Below the pieces are notes generated by a model. It did no database searches. It saw only the letters and a program-made list of their open reading frames with translations, and was not told the DNA's origin. DNA of 64,000 nucleotides from Dermanyssus gallinae (lineage: Eukaryota > Arthropoda > Arachnida > Mesostigmata > Dermanyssidae): assembly GCA_003439945.1 (NCBI GenBank), contig QVRM01002098.1, forward strand, positions 510,501 through 574,500, in the 5' to 3' direction. The position numbers and the translations under genes are program-made. Below are positions 32,150 through 43,929 of the stretch, piece after piece (the stretch's first letter is position 1; every line of letters starts with the position of its first letter).

Positions 32150-33050
32150 CTACAGGATGTCCCGATAAGAAAAAAAAGTTAAATTCCAAATAAAAACACA
32201 GTTTCTGTATTTAATACCGAAACGTTTATTTATTCACAAAGTAAACATGTAGGAATTATGCACGGAACAACACCTCTGGAAAATAGTATCCTCGGCTTTG
32301 CTTGCACGATTGCGTTCTTTCGAAATTTTCAATCACGGTTTGGTATACTTGTGGCTTGACCTCAGTGGCACAGCGTTTAATCTGCCCATTGAAGACTCGG
32401 GTGGTCGTAGGTTTGTTGACATAATAATATACCATTTGACATAATCGACAAGGGAATACCTCGTACACTAATGCGATGGTTTCATGTAATGTGGCAAGTG
32501 GCATCGTCCACTGCTGGGACCACATGCTTTTGAAATATTAGCATCCATCTGATGCACAAACGCAGAGTTATCATGTCGCGATCCCACTCTCTATTGACCG
32601 TTTGTGCATTTCCGGCAGCGTTTTCAAATGAAATGGTCCAATGATGCCTCCAGCCCAATGTCCGTAACAAAAAGCGTCACGCTTGGGATACATTTTCTTA
32701 TCACGAAACCCACGTGGGATTTCGTCACTCTAAATGCGACAATTTTGTTTATCTACGAAACCACCAACATAAAGATGGGCCTTATAGCTGAAGATGATTT
32801 TTTTGGCAAACTAGGAGTTTACTGGTCGTTGTTCAATTATCCAATTAACAAACTCTTTTTGGTCTATAGGCGGGAGGCGTTAAATCGGTTGGCAATTTGG
32901 TAGGCATGAAGACAGCTATTTTTGTGTGTGAGAGTACCCTGCATGGTGTCTCTTGAAATGTTGCCTTCTTGAGCACGATGCCGGCACTACGCGGTCACAT
33001 TCTGGCGAACAGCCATGATGTTTTTTGTTTAGCGACCTGGGCGAAGATGT
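32150..33050 (-). pseudogene. Tc1/mariner-superfamily transposase relic (DDE_3 type)
   Basis: On the minus strand, GGIIGPFHFENAAGNAQTVN matches the GxxGPxFFExxxGxAVTVNxxxY block. VVPAVDDATCHIT is a decayed QQDGATCHT motif with the second catalytic Asp. VNKPTTTRVFNGQIKRCATE then VIENFERTQSCKQSRGYYFP is the C-terminal helix region of the same subfamily. Stops and frameshifts are present. The end CAGGATGTCCCGATAAG next to TA at 32152 may be the terminal inverted repeat, but its partner was not found near 33100. Confidence 0.75.
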
Positions 33051-33167
33051 GTCGATGGTTCGACATCAATAATGTTTAACGATAAGAATGCGTCGTTGTG
33101 TCGAATAGTGATCTGGGAGATACTTGGGCAGCACCAGGTTCAATTCCTAGGTCTGTTTATATCACGA

Positions 33168-33410
33168 CTAATAGGCAGACAGCATTACGGGCGGTTCGCG
33201 CCCGTCGAGTCGGGTGATTCTAGCCATCGGAAGTAGGAGAGCGGGCAGTTTCCTCAGACAGCGCCTGTCGCTGGACGTGCAACGAGGCAATGCGACATTG
33301 GTCCGGATGGGAACCCTCCAGAGATGGCTGGTCCCTAACATGAACTCCAAATGGACGCCCGTAACCATGCGCACGTTTGCAGGGCCAATGTCATGTCCCA
33401 CATTCTAGGT
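33168..33410 (+). mobile_element. LINE-A C-terminal fragment
   Basis: The frame reads SFLRQRLSLDVQRGNATLVR then GTLQRWLVPN, aligned with 5735, 34930 and 43080. Only the last ~70 codons and short 3' sequence remain, in TBC1D7 intron 1. Confidence 0.6.
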
Positions 33411-33426
33411 TAAAAATATATGTTTA

Positions 33427-33428
33427 TG

Positions 33429-33466
<38 letters not shown>
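33427..33466. repeat. (TA)n microsatellite
   Basis: Follows the LINE-A fragment within 20 bases and precedes a mariner remnant. Confidence 0.95.
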
Positions 33467-33469
<3 letters not shown>

Positions 33470-33489
33470 GCTGTAGGGCGGGTGTTCAA

Positions 33490-33640
33490 CAAGAAACGCG
33501 TAGACGCGCGTTATCGTGGACTAGCACTCTTCCATTGCATGCTATCCCAATCCTCCAACCTTTGTCTCTGGATCAAAGCGTTGATCAACTCTCGTCACCG
33601 GTGACGATCCGCTTCAAAAAGATTACCATGGTACTTCAAT
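33490..33640 (-). pseudogene. mariner remnant with internal deletion
   Basis: The minus strand reads FLKRIVTGDE (first catalytic Asp block) and, within about 100 bases, LVHDNARLR (second catalytic Asp block). These motifs are normally about 90 residues apart, so the core is deleted. Frames differ between the two blocks. Confidence 0.6.
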
Positions 33641-34134
33641 TGCCACACTGTTCCAACACTGCCCCTCCCTACCATCAGTGCCAACGCTCCCATTGTGACA
33701 CGCCAATCTTCCGATCCGACACTTCTCACCAGGTCTCACGTTCACCTTGTCGATGCTGTAGTTCGACCGTGATTACCGTGTTTGCCTGGCCTGGTCCCGG
33801 GTCATTACTTCAAGCACTCCTAGCCGTCAGGAAAACGGGCATCCCAGTTTGTCGCTGCCTTGTAGAACACACTGTCTCTAAACGGTGAGGTCATCATCTG
33901 GTGGTGAACATCGGCAAATGGAACACCTTTCGTAGTCCCAACTCTGATAACACCTCAGTGGTCTTCAGTTGTCGAAATTTGCAATAGAAGCGACCGCACG
34001 TCCTCACACGCACCAACGCGTCAATTGGGCGAGACACACAACTAATCCGATGTACATTATGTTTGTTGGCACCTACATATTGTCCGAACGAGTTTGAAAA
34101 TATTTTTTGGTTCGATTCCTGTTGTTGATCGAAT

Positions 34135-34365
34135 TTTCTTTGAGCGCTTCTCATTGAGATAGAGATGATAAACCATGCCGCTGAGAGTCAGCGGCCATGC
34201 TGCCAAAAGAACTGCTGGGAGAAACCCTAGATATTTCAACATGTCCGGCCCTCGGTGCATTAAAGGTATACCACACGGAGATTTGCAAGTCCGTAGGAGA
34301 CTAAGGATGGTCTAGAATTAAAAACAACCTCCTTAAAAAATGTTTGTAATTCTAGCAAAAGTGGG
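34135..34365 (-). repeat. Core repeat with terminal hairpin
   Basis: Contains CGCTGAGAGTCAGCGGCCAT, TCAACATGTCCGGCCCTCGG and the hairpin arms TCTAGAATTAAAAAC and GTTTGTAATTCTAGC. Similar in extent to 7935-8125. Confidence 0.6.
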
Positions 34366-34813
34366 TGTTGCATGGTTGCATGCTCTTAGAGCCAAATAGG
34401 GTTTTTTTTCGACGAAACATGGTGATAACAATAGTAGTAATAATAATAATAATAACAATCATAACTAATGCGCCCGCAATGGAACCCTCCTACCCCATAC
34501 AGGCAGCCCGAGACAGCATCTGCCTCACGTCGATATTCTGTGATCTCATGAAAATGAGATCGAAAGACAATTAAGTGTCCTTGCTGCCGGGCCTCCATCG
34601 CGATAGGTTAGCAAATGTGTCTCCTAGTCAGTTCAGAAAATGTACTCTTTCACGGTTTTTGGCCACAATCCGTTACCTATCCGGGCTCGACTGAGCTCTG
34701 AGCGAGTAGCATACTACCGCCTTGCATGAAAGCGTCCCGTCCCACCCTGACCGTTTCCCATACGCCCACTCAGCATGGGATTGCTACTCCATCAGACTTT
34801 GCGTCACCTGCAG

Positions 34814-34814
<1 letters not shown>

Positions 34815-34859
<45 letters not shown>
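34815..34859. repeat. (TA)n microsatellite
   Basis: About 21 units, 80 bases before a LINE-A fragment. Confidence 0.95.
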
Positions 34860-34861
<2 letters not shown>

Positions 34862-34929
34862 TCTGTATGCCAGTATTACCTAATCCCACGACTTTCGCCC
34901 GCTGGCATTCGAGACACTGGGGGGACCCG

Positions 34930-35115
34930 GCCTGAAGACACACAAACTTATTCAGCGTGTCGGCAAGGCTCTGAATCTTTCGACAGGAGACGCTAGAGCT
35001 ATCGAGTACCTGCACCAGAGACCATCGCCGGACATTCAGCGGGGCAACGCCGTCTCTGTGCGTGAAACTCTGCAAGACTGGACACGCCCGAACCTGGACG
35101 ATATGTGACGTTTTC
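34930..35115 (+). mobile_element. LINE-A C-terminal fragment with intact stop
   Basis: The frame reads QRVGKALNLSTGDARAIEYL then HQRPSPDIQRGNAVSVRETL and ends NLDDM followed by TGA. It gives the natural C-terminus of the family. The 3' flank passes ACAATTGTTACCTCGTAC into a (TA)n tract, as if the tail were TA-rich. Confidence 0.65.
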
Positions 35116-35163
35116 ACTTACTTTACCCGGTGTACACGCTCATAGGGAGACAATTGTTACCTC

Positions 35164-35165
<2 letters not shown>

Positions 35166-35198
<33 letters not shown>
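35166..35198. repeat. (TA)n microsatellite
   Basis: Immediately 3' of the LINE-A fragment. Confidence 0.95.
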
Positions 35199-35199
<1 letters not shown>

Positions 35200-36150
35200 C
35201 GAAATACATTTTTGATCAAAATGTGTATTGTAGGAAGGTATGCTGTATAGCAGTTGTTTGCAGCCTAAGCAGGAAGACATATTTAGCCCAAGTCCATACC
35301 GCGATTCGTGTTAGCTCTGGTTAGCAAGTAAGCGTTTCTTCTGTCCTCGCTATTTTTCACAGGCCTACGCTCGTTCATGCTCGCTAAAACTTGGGGCGCC
35401 TAGTGTAGCAACGATGCTAACGGATTTTGATCCATGCGATTCGCTCAAAAAATCCTAGTCCTCACCAACAAGACTTACACTAAGGGCCCCTAGACGTTCA
35501 CACCGCACCACACATACACCTTACCATTACTTCCTATTCAACACGCATTCGGCACACAGCCGATATCTAGCTCTTCCCTATCTGGATCAAACAGTCTGTA
35601 CATTCCTAGCTTGAGAAAAACACCTACTGACTTTATTTCTCATCTGAGGCCATCATCTGAGTCTGTGCCTGCCTTTTGCGCTCTGGCCGTGTTAGGATCT
35701 AATAAGCGTTGCACTCTTCGACACTAACTTCATAGGGTGATGTTTTGTGCTATGCCGGAAGTATGACACTATCTTTGTACTATAGTTTAATATTTATTTT
35801 TATTTATTTATCAACTTCTAGTATGTTCGCCGTCCCGTCCCGGCTTACATTGTCCCTCCTCAAAATTCGTTTTTATCTATAGATCATAACTTCGCTTAAA
35901 CCCAACGAGCTCGGAATTTGCAGACACCAGACTTTACTTCTTTAACTTGCCACGTTGTATCGCATGTCTACCTACTGCTTAAGGGATCAGATCATTGCAT
36001 TGATAGTGACGATTGTATTTGCATAAGTGATTAACAATTCGAGTATGCTCTTCTGCACTATAAGTTTGTTGTTTTCTTTTGCCTCTTTCTAGTGATTTCC
36101 TCTATATCAGTCCACCTGACGCGCAAGCATCTTCATTGCATTCTTGTCGT
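35200..36150. other. Intronic stretch without recognised content
   Basis: Part of the 8.3 kb first intron of the TBC1D7-like gene. No ORF with family resemblance and no repeat shared with the rest of the window was seen. Confidence 0.4.
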
Positions 36151-36151
36151 G

Positions 36152-36153
<2 letters not shown>

Positions 36154-36213
<60 letters not shown>

Positions 36214-36256
36214 GCTTTTGTTCTTAAGCATGCATATATATATATATATATATATA
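36154..36256. repeat. Two (TA)n arrays
   Basis: About 29 units (36154-36211) and 11 units (36234-36256) separated by a unique 22-base spacer. Confidence 0.95.
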
Positions 36257-36446
36257 CTTGGCTTTTTGTTCCAATGGCCAATGTTCACCCCAGACCATCG
36301 ACGACTGACGGGTACTCGCAGCACACAAAGACACAGACACAGCCACACACCTCTATGTCCATGGTTCACTCAGTATGTTCACCCTCTAACTCGACGGTGT
36401 GTAGAGAGAGGCTTGTGTAGAGCCAACCACCAAACAGCCATGCCGT

Positions 36447-36455
36447 AGACAACAG

Positions 36456-36489
<34 letters not shown>

Positions 36490-36579
36490 AACAGCAGCAA
36501 CAACAATAACAACAGCAGCAACAACAATAACAACAGCAGCAACAACAATAACAACAGCAGCAACAACAATAACAACAGC

Positions 36580-36625
<46 letters not shown>

Positions 36626-36640
36626 GCAACAACAACAACG
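36447..36640. repeat. (CAA/CAG)n array with a 21-bp higher-order unit
   Basis: Within the triplet array the unit AACAACAGCAGCAACAACAAT repeats about five times (36484-36580). Pure CAA follows. Open frames across it encode only poly-Gln, poly-Thr/Asn or poly-Leu and are not counted as genes. Confidence 0.9.
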
Positions 36641-36841
36641 ACGTTGACGTCGATGCCGCCGCCGCCGCTACCAAACAGGAAGTGTCCTGTTTAAGCTTGT
36701 TAGTTCGTCATGGTAAAGGTAGAGTGGCATGCATACGCGTGATATAGTTGTCGTTGTTGTTGTTGTTGTTGTTGCTGTAATAGTAATGGTGCTAGTGCAA
36801 CAGAAACTGGAACGAGACAGATCAAAGTACGACAGCGACGA

Positions 36842-36867
36842 GAGAGAGAGAGAGAGAGAGAGAGAGG
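36842..36867. repeat. (GA)n microsatellite
   Basis: Thirteen GA units within TBC1D7 intron 1. Confidence 0.9.
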
Positions 36868-37188
36868 GAAGGGATCTAACTAAAACACGAAACAACAACA
36901 AGAGAAAGAGACCGAAATGTACTATTGAGTCCAACCGAGAGAAACGCTCTCCTTCCAGTCGAGTTCAGTCGTTATATCCCTCCCACCAGTTAAGGGCGCA
37001 GCCGAGAGTAACGTACGTTCAAGCGTACGTCAAGAAGCTCATCGGCTGCATTCACGGGCAGGTTTGTCTCTGTTGGGTTAGATTTATTTAAAATATGTAC
37101 AATTGTTGTGAATTGTTACTTTTGGAAATTGTAAGCTCAATAATGAATAATTGAATTTATATACATTTTCTGCCTAAAAAAGACAATC

Positions 37189-37194
<6 letters not shown>

Positions 37195-37224
<30 letters not shown>

Positions 37225-37291
37225 GGTCTAGGTGATGATGATACTTGATAAAATGACAGTACCATTATATGTTTTATCTAGTTAAAAACAG

Positions 37292-37328
<37 letters not shown>

Positions 37329-37402
37329 TTTCTTTTCTGGATATATGTTTTTCGTACGATGAACATGACTTAAGTATCCGTAAGAATAAGGCCCGCGTAC
37401 GG

Positions 37403-37467
<65 letters not shown>

Positions 37468-37700
37468 ATCATCTATATGATGATAAATTGAAACATAAAA
37501 ACTGATAAAATGACAATAAACGTCTATATTTAACCTCAGTTATAAACGACAAGTATATATATATATATACATATGACTCCAGCCGAATTCAGCAGCTATC
37601 CCACCGATTAAGATGGAATTGAAACTAGAGTTGTCAGGCGTACGTCAAGAAGCTCACAAGCTACATTATCCCGAAGGTCTCCCTTAATTTAGCCCCAAAA

Positions 37701-37756
<56 letters not shown>
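37195..37756. repeat. Cluster of (TA)n arrays
   Basis: Arrays at 37195-37220, 37295-37326, 37406-37465 and 37701-37756. Their spacers share TGATGATA, TTGATAAAATGACA and GTCAAGAAGCTCA pieces with one another and with 37020-37060, so the spacer plus array looks tandemly duplicated and diverged. Confidence 0.8.
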
Positions 37757-37759
<3 letters not shown>

Positions 37760-38265
37760 GGTAATAATGATAACTTGACATATACATTATGATATATATA
37801 TATACACACATACACTGCTATAAATATATATGACGTTATGAGCATATAAACTGACTGGTTTACATGTCCCCACTACCATCAACCCAGCTTCTACGAAGGT
37901 TTCCGAACAGTAAAAGTTTGTTGTTAGTGTTATCGCAACTTTACTACGGTTGTCGTGGTTGTTATTGTTGTTGTTGTTGATGATGTGTGTCACATCTACA
38001 GACAGTCTAGATCCCACTTCTACCACCTTCCATGAAATGGCTAACCTAATGTTCCTGCAGGCACCGAATGAGCTACGGTACCGCGCAGCTGCCATGGGAG
38101 TTTAGCCGGCTACTCGTTATGGTTGTTGTTGTTGCCGTCGTAGTCAGAGTCAATGCACGAACAGATCGAGAGACATCCAGTTCAACGACGTCCGCGATAA
38201 CGTTCATTCTACGATATGGCTATGGGATATGATTCATACCATCATATAATGATAATGAAAAAAAT

Positions 38266-38490
38266 CATAATTAAATAGTACATTATGTATAATAATTAAA
38301 TAATAAATTATGTATAAAAATTGAATAATAAATTATGTTTAATAATTAAATAATACATTTTGCATAATAATTAAATAATAAGATATGTTTAATAACCAAA
38401 TAATAAATTATGCATAATAATATGTAAATAATACATTATGTTTAATAATTAAATAATACGTTATGTATAATTATTAAATAATACAATATA
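38266..38490. repeat. AT-rich minisatellite, about 25-bp unit
   Basis: About nine imperfect units of the form TAATAATTAAATAATACATTATGT, with alternating GTTTAATAATT and GTATAATAATT junctions. Confidence 0.85.
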
Positions 38491-38874
38491 TATAAACAAC
38501 AACAACAAAAATGATGATGCTGCTGCTGCTGCTGGTGATGATAATCATGGTGGATTGACAAAAGTGATCGATATGGGTCAATGAGAAACATAGAAGAAAC
38601 GTACACAGAGGCGGTCTACCATTTCGCTCGCCGTCAGGAAGGAGATCATGCGAGGCAGAGGAGTACGACATCACACATCTCGGATAATAATAACGGATGA
38701 AGTTACACCACTATAGCATCTCTTTCTCTCTCTCTCTAGCCTCTGTTAATTACAGTAGAAGAAGAAGAAGAAGAAGAAAGAGATGGTTTCATTGTAGTGG
38801 TGTTAGGAACAATGATCCGAAAAATAAATCGTGAGGAAAAAGTGTCCTAGGAATAAGAACTTTATATATTTGCA

Positions 38875-39011
<137 letters not shown>

Positions 39012-39037
39012 AAATGAAACGTACACATAATACACAC

Positions 39038-39111
39038 CTGATACCGGCCTTGTCGTAGTATGAAGAACGAAAGTTACTGCCAGAGTCCGAGCCACCTGCC
39101 ATTACTGACAT
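39038..39111 (-). CDS. TBC1D7-like gene, first coding exon
   Basis: The exon encodes [20 protein letters not shown] then KAGI plus two bases of an Arg codon (AG|G with the second exon). NFRSxYYxKxGxR is the conserved N-terminus of TBC1D7, which fixes this distant exon despite an 8.3 kb intron. The donor is ATCAG|GTGTGT. The first ATG is chosen; a second ATG three codons later is possible. The frame is open upstream, but only into a Leu-rich triplet repeat without another ATG of interest. Confidence 0.85.
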
Positions 39112-39116
39112 CGGCA

Positions 39117-39260
39117 GCGGCGGCAGCAGCTGCAGCAGCACCACAATGATGACAACACCAACAACGATCAACGATGATAACGAGAACAGCAGCAGCAACA
39201 ACAGCAACAACAACCATAACAACAATAGCAACAATAGCAACAACAGCAGCAGCAGCAGTT
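39117..39260. repeat. CAG/CAA-type triplet repeats in the presumed TBC1D7 leader
   Basis: Imperfect CAGCAA, GGCAG and CAACAA triplets lie immediately upstream of the TBC1D7 start codon. A run of CAAT/GTCA tetranucleotides follows at 39400-39495. The transcription start was not identified. Confidence 0.7.
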
Positions 39261-39689
39261 GAAGATACCGGGAACAAATCCTCCAGGGAAAACGAATTGT
39301 CCGTCACCGGGGTGGGTGCTGGCAGTGAGTGGGTCTTCTGCCACAATAGTCGTCGTTAACAAAGTATCGTCGTCATTGTCGTCGTCGTTGTTGTCCAAGT
39401 GTCAAAGTCAGTCAATTAATTAGTTAGTCAGTCAGTCAATTAATTGGTCGGCCAGTCTGTCCATCAATCAATCAAGCAATCAATCAATCAATGAGTCTGT
39501 ACTCGGCGTCAGTGTAGATGAACAGTTGAAATGACCGCAATTGCTGCAAGAGTAGTAGTACAATACACAACAGTCGCCAGTTAACAATGTCAGCTGCTGC
39601 TGCTGCTGTTAACGCTGCCGGGTGGAACTGCAGGAACGGTAGTGCAATCCAATGCAATGAGCAGCAGCTGCAACAACAACAACAACAGC

Positions 39690-39807
39690 AGGAGAGAGAG
39701 AGAGAGAGAGAGAGTGATTGAAGAGGTTGACGTTCTACTTGCTGGGAGGTTGACGATCGGCTGCCCGTATATCTATCTCTCTCTATTTCCCGCCTCTGTC
39801 CCTTGGC

Positions 39808-39857
<50 letters not shown>
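39690..39857. repeat. (GA)n and (TA)n arrays
   Basis: About 12 GA units at 39690-39714 and about 23 TA units at 39811-39857, upstream of the TBC1D7-like gene. Confidence 0.9.
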
Positions 39858-39859
<2 letters not shown>

Positions 39860-40254
39860 CCGTGTGTTTGTCCGTCTCTCTTTTGCTAGTCGTCGCTGTT
39901 GTGACGATGGTTTTGGCCTTCTTGAACTGGCCGAACTGGCGCAATCCAGACACGGATGTTCTAGTAGTAGTAGTAGTTGTAGTTACTTTGTCGGTGGCTT
40001 GCTGGCTTGCTGGTTGCCTGCCTACCTGCTGACACTGCCTTCTGTTCTGGTGGCGGTGGAGGTGATGCTCTGGTTGATGTTGATGCTGCTGCTGCCGCAG
40101 CTATAGCTACTGATAATGGTGATGATGGTGATGGTGGTGATAATGATGATGATGGCAGCGACAACGTTGAGTTGGTGGTTGTCAAGATGGTGACACTTTC
40201 TCTTTCTCAGCCCACCATAGAAAGCCAAAACCAGACATCACTGGCGTTGTTGTG

Positions 40255-40336
40255 GGTTGTTGCTGCTGTTGTTGTTGTTGTGGTCGCTGCTGCTGCTGCT
40301 GTTGTTGTTGTTGTTGTTGTTGTTGTTATTGTTGTC
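40255..40336. repeat. (GTT/GCT)n triplet array
   Basis: GTT and GCT triplets, reverse-complementary in type to the array at 40546-40760. Confidence 0.9.
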
Positions 40337-40545
40337 GTGGGCGTCCTCCTCGTCGTCGTTGTCGTTGTCCATCGACATCCAGGACCACAATTACCACCAC
40401 CACCACGACCACGACGATGATGATGCGAAGACTCTCCTCCCGCCAATCCACTCACGATGGCAATTTTGACTTTCACTCAATCTTACCCTACACTGATCTG
40501 CCCTACACAGCTCACAGCACGCACTACAGAGAAATAAGATCAACA

Positions 40546-40760
40546 CAGCAGCAACAATACCACCACCAACACCGACAACAACAACAACAACAACGACGAC
40601 GACAGGAGCAACAGCGACAGCAAGAACATCGATTTTAGATCCTGTTGTTGTTACTAACAACAACACAACAACAATAAAATCAGCAACAACAACAATAACA
40701 GCAATAGCAACAACAACAACAGCAATAGCAACAACAACAAAATGAGCAACATCAACAGAA
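40546..40760. repeat. (CAA/CAG)n triplet array
   Basis: CAACAA, GCAATA and CGACGA runs over 215 bases. All long frames here are homopolymer-like. Confidence 0.9.
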
Positions 40761-41194
40761 ACAAGAACAAGAGCCAAGCAACAGCTTCATCAACAACTTT
40801 CGCGATCACTACTCTACTCCCTTCGTTACTCACCACGAAACAGCAGCACCATCAACAAACAGGGCTCTCTGTCTCTCTACAACGAGTTCGCTCAGCATAC
40901 AGAGCACAACAGATCTCCCGGCTAGGCAAAATAGCATATAGATAGATAGATGATGGATGATAGATACACAGTTAGCTAAACAGAAGAGCCCTCCAGCCGC
41001 AGCATAAACGGTAAAGTCATCCTAATGATGTTGTTATGTCTAGTTTTTCTTGTTGTTCATCTTTTTATTGTTGGTGTTGTTGGCTGGTGATCATATACGT
41101 CGTCGTCGTCGTCATCATCGTCGTCTCCTTAAGATGATCTAAACTAGCGGAAAGCAATAATATGCTCTGCTTGATTATTCTCTGTCTCCCTGTG

Positions 41195-41236
41195 TATGAG
41201 TGTCGTTGTTGACGTTGTTGTTGACGTTGTTGTTAA

Positions 41237-41282
<46 letters not shown>

Positions 41283-41412
41283 GCTGCTGCTGCTGACTCG
41301 GCAGTCGGCATCAGCTGTTTTGCTGCAATAAGAAGACTGTGTGTCGGCATCCGTGTTAGCAGCAAGCAACAACAACAACAAGCAAAAACAATAACAACAA
41401 CAACAACACGAA
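41195..41412. repeat. Facing (GTT)n and (CAA)n arrays
   Basis: GTT units with GAC interruptions (41195-41295) face CAA units (41367-41412) across a 70-base spacer, so the strand could fold into an imperfect hairpin. Confidence 0.85.
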
Positions 41413-41419
41413 CAGATAA

Positions 41420-42510
41420 ACATCAAAAACGACAGCTTGACAATGACCACCTCGAATAATAGAAGAAGGCTAAGCACTCTCTGTGCTACAACAGCACTAG
41501 TATAGCAAGTAGTACCCTTAGTACTGCAAATAGCTCAACAACTGAATCTAAGTGAGGCCACAGCATACTTGCAGGGCAGTACGATGAACGAAATGAAGAA
41601 ACAGCTGCAGCCAGCTGCAGCCTTCCCAACGGTCGATGTTAACCAGCAACAACAACAACACTACACAATAATACTTTCAAGGGAGTTTCTGATTATATAT
41701 ATATAATATTTTTTTTTTTCACTCGCGCTTGCGCATTTTATCTTTCTCCCTCTCTCTTTCTATATATATATATTCTCCCCTCTTTGACAAAATAAAGGTG
41801 CATTTGGATTGAATTGAATATATACAATCCAGTGTGCAGTAATGACACTACTAGTGCGAAACACGACTCGTATATGTCTCCTTAATGGCACCACACACAT
41901 AGACATTGACGTTTAACGAACGGTCTGATAGCTGAAAGCACAGCGCCTGTTGCTGGTGTTGTTGCTAATGCTGCTGCTGCTGCAAATGTTGGTGGTGTTG
42001 GTTCGACCAGAGACATGACATGACAGCGCACCAAACAACACATCTCATATGACTACTATCGACACCATCTATTTCCACTATCGACCGATTCAGAGTCACC
42101 ACATTAATCGATATCATCAAACTGTCGTCGTCGTGGTCGTCTATCAATGAGAGTCAGTATGCAGTCAATAATCGATAGATAATCACCTCTTTTTCGTATA
42201 GCTACATAGCGCATCATCATATCGCCATATCACACCGCACCGCACCGCCCGACGATGACGACGAAAGCCTGCTTACATCTGTAGCAAGAACAACAACCAC
42301 CATCTTCACCATCTACTCATTCTTATTCTATTGGGTATTTATCTGTCACTTTAACTCTCTGTATGCCTGACTACATAACGTACTTATGTATCGGTGAAAC
42401 TACCTATCATCTAACGGTCAGTTGTAGCCTCCGTATATCCAGTCTGTCTGTGCAGTGAAACAAGCGAATTAAAAGCGAGACGACGACGACGACGACGACA
42501 ACAACAACAG
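41420..42510. other. No recognised feature besides short repeats
   Basis: Contains short CAA, CGT and (TA) runs and an AATAAA-like motif near 41791. No ORF with family resemblance or splice support was found. Confidence 0.4.
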
Positions 42511-42513
42511 CAA

Positions 42514-42674
42514 TAATAACCACAATAACAGCAAGAAGAAGTTACCACAATAACAGCAAGAAGAAGTTACCACAATAACAGCAAGAAGAAGTTACCACAA
42601 TAATAGCAAGAAGAAGAAGTTACCACAATAATAGCAAGAAGAAGAAGTTACCACAATAATAGCAAGAAGAAGTA
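42514..42674. repeat. Minisatellite, 25-28-bp unit
   Basis: Six tandem units of TTACCACAATAACAGCAAGA plus AGAAG. The last three units differ by ATAATAG for ATAACAG, and two of them carry an extra AAG. Confidence 0.95.
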
Positions 42675-42901
42675 GAACTGTTTGCTGGCAGTGTTCACTC
42701 AACAGCTGCACAAGTGGAAGAGCGCACACCTTCTCTACTGCACTGCCCGCGACGCAAAGATCATCATCATCATCAACAACACCGTCAACATCTCCTCCTC
42801 GTCGTCGTCTGCAACAGCACCGGTCGGCCCGGCAACCAGCTGATATTAGCAGACGACGACGATGAAGAAGACAATGGTGGTGGTGGGGGACGGCCGTCTG
42901 C

Positions 42902-42924
42902 CCGGCCGGCCGGCCGGCCGGCCG
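42902..42924. repeat. (CCGG)n microsatellite
   Basis: About five and a half CCGG units, a self-complementary, CpG-dense tract in an otherwise AT-rich area. Confidence 0.9.
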
Positions 42925-43079
42925 CCGATTTATTTGATAGCAACAAATACGAGCAGACGATTTTTGGCGCGGTAATAAGAACAAATAATACGAACAATAT
43001 ATAGATTTTTTGGAGGGACAAAGGTGTATTAATGGGTATACATGGGTATCACAATTAGTAATATAACAATTACATAATA

Positions 43080-43215
43080 TTTACTTGGATGTGCAACGGG
43101 GCAACGCGGCTTCGGTCCGGGGAACCCTCCAGAGATGGTTGGTTCCTACATTGGACCCTTCGTAAACGTGCACACGTTCGCAGGGACCCAATTGTCATGT
43201 TCCCACCGTCGGTGA
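43080..43215 (+). mobile_element. LINE-A C-terminal fragment
   Basis: DVQRGNAASVRGTLQRWL-like coding is recognisable (TGGATGTGCAACGGGGCAAC), matching 33280-33340. It is shorter than the other copies. Confidence 0.55.
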
Positions 43216-43339
43216 TTAATTACAATGAATAAATATGTACAATATTTACAATATGACTGAGGTATTATTGTTATTATTGCCTAAGTGTCGGTGGCCGCTC
43301 ACCTTAATTCGCCAATTAACTCATCATTATTAATAACAA

Positions 43340-43460
43340 CATCCCTAGAACTAAAAACATTGAAATGGTTTTTAATTTTAGACTATCCCCCGTCCCTTAC
43401 GGGCTTGGAATGTTGCTGTGAAGCATACCTTCGGTGCATTGAAGGCCGGACGTTAGGCCA
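43340..43460 (+). repeat. Core repeat, 5' half
   Basis: The hairpin arms CTAGAACTAAAAAC and GTTTTTAATTTTAGA are followed by CCGTCCCTTACGGGCTTGGA and GGTGCATTGAAGGCCGGACG. Confidence 0.6.
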
Positions 43461-43517
43461 GTTGGAACACCTATTAGAATATTGGACTCTACCAAAGTTA
43501 TTTCAATCATGTGATCG

Positions 43518-43536
43518 CTACAATAATAATAAAAAA

Positions 43537-43586
<50 letters not shown>

Positions 43587-43592
43587 TTCGAT
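43518..43592. repeat. (TAA)n microsatellite
   Basis: About 22 TAA units. Confidence 0.95.
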
Positions 43593-43864
43593 TTAAATAC
43601 TAAGAACAAGCATTATAAAAATTAATGCTTAAATCAATAAGGTGCTTATCATAATAATAATATTGGCGCCGGAAACTAGCGTGTAAAATGGAGGTAGTGG
43701 CGAAGAACCAGCTCGAAGAAGATTATTTGAAATTAGTTGAGCCAATTGTGTGTCAATGCAGTGCCGCTTGAGAAATTGAGCTTGATCGCCATGAGTAATA
43801 AGCTACTACTGCTAAAACTGATACGCAAAAATCGTACCTTAAAAAAAACCTTAAAAAAAAAAAA

Positions 43865-43865
<1 letters not shown>

Positions 43866-43911
<46 letters not shown>
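43866..43911. repeat. (TA)n microsatellite
   Basis: Preceded by poly(A) runs and followed within 20 bases by the truncated LINE-A domain. Confidence 0.95.
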
Positions 43912-43912
<1 letters not shown>

Positions 43913-43929
43913 GTTTTATGAAAATATAA

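Noticed and set aside
36484..36580. CRISPR array suggested by regular 21-bp units
   Set aside because: The units are contiguous without unique spacers and are part of a CAA/CAG microsatellite.
36366..36674. Open frame of about 75 consecutive leucines
   Set aside because: It is the antisense translation of a CAA/CAG microsatellite with no flanking domain, start context or splice support.
39961..40777. Multiple long frames encoding poly-Val, poly-Cys, poly-Thr and poly-Ser
   Set aside because: All six frames are open because of triplet repeats without stops. None carries non-repetitive protein sequence.
42904..42925. CpG island or promoter at the CCGG tract
   Set aside because: It is a 23-base microsatellite only. 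The surrounding sequence is not CpG-rich and no gene starts nearby.
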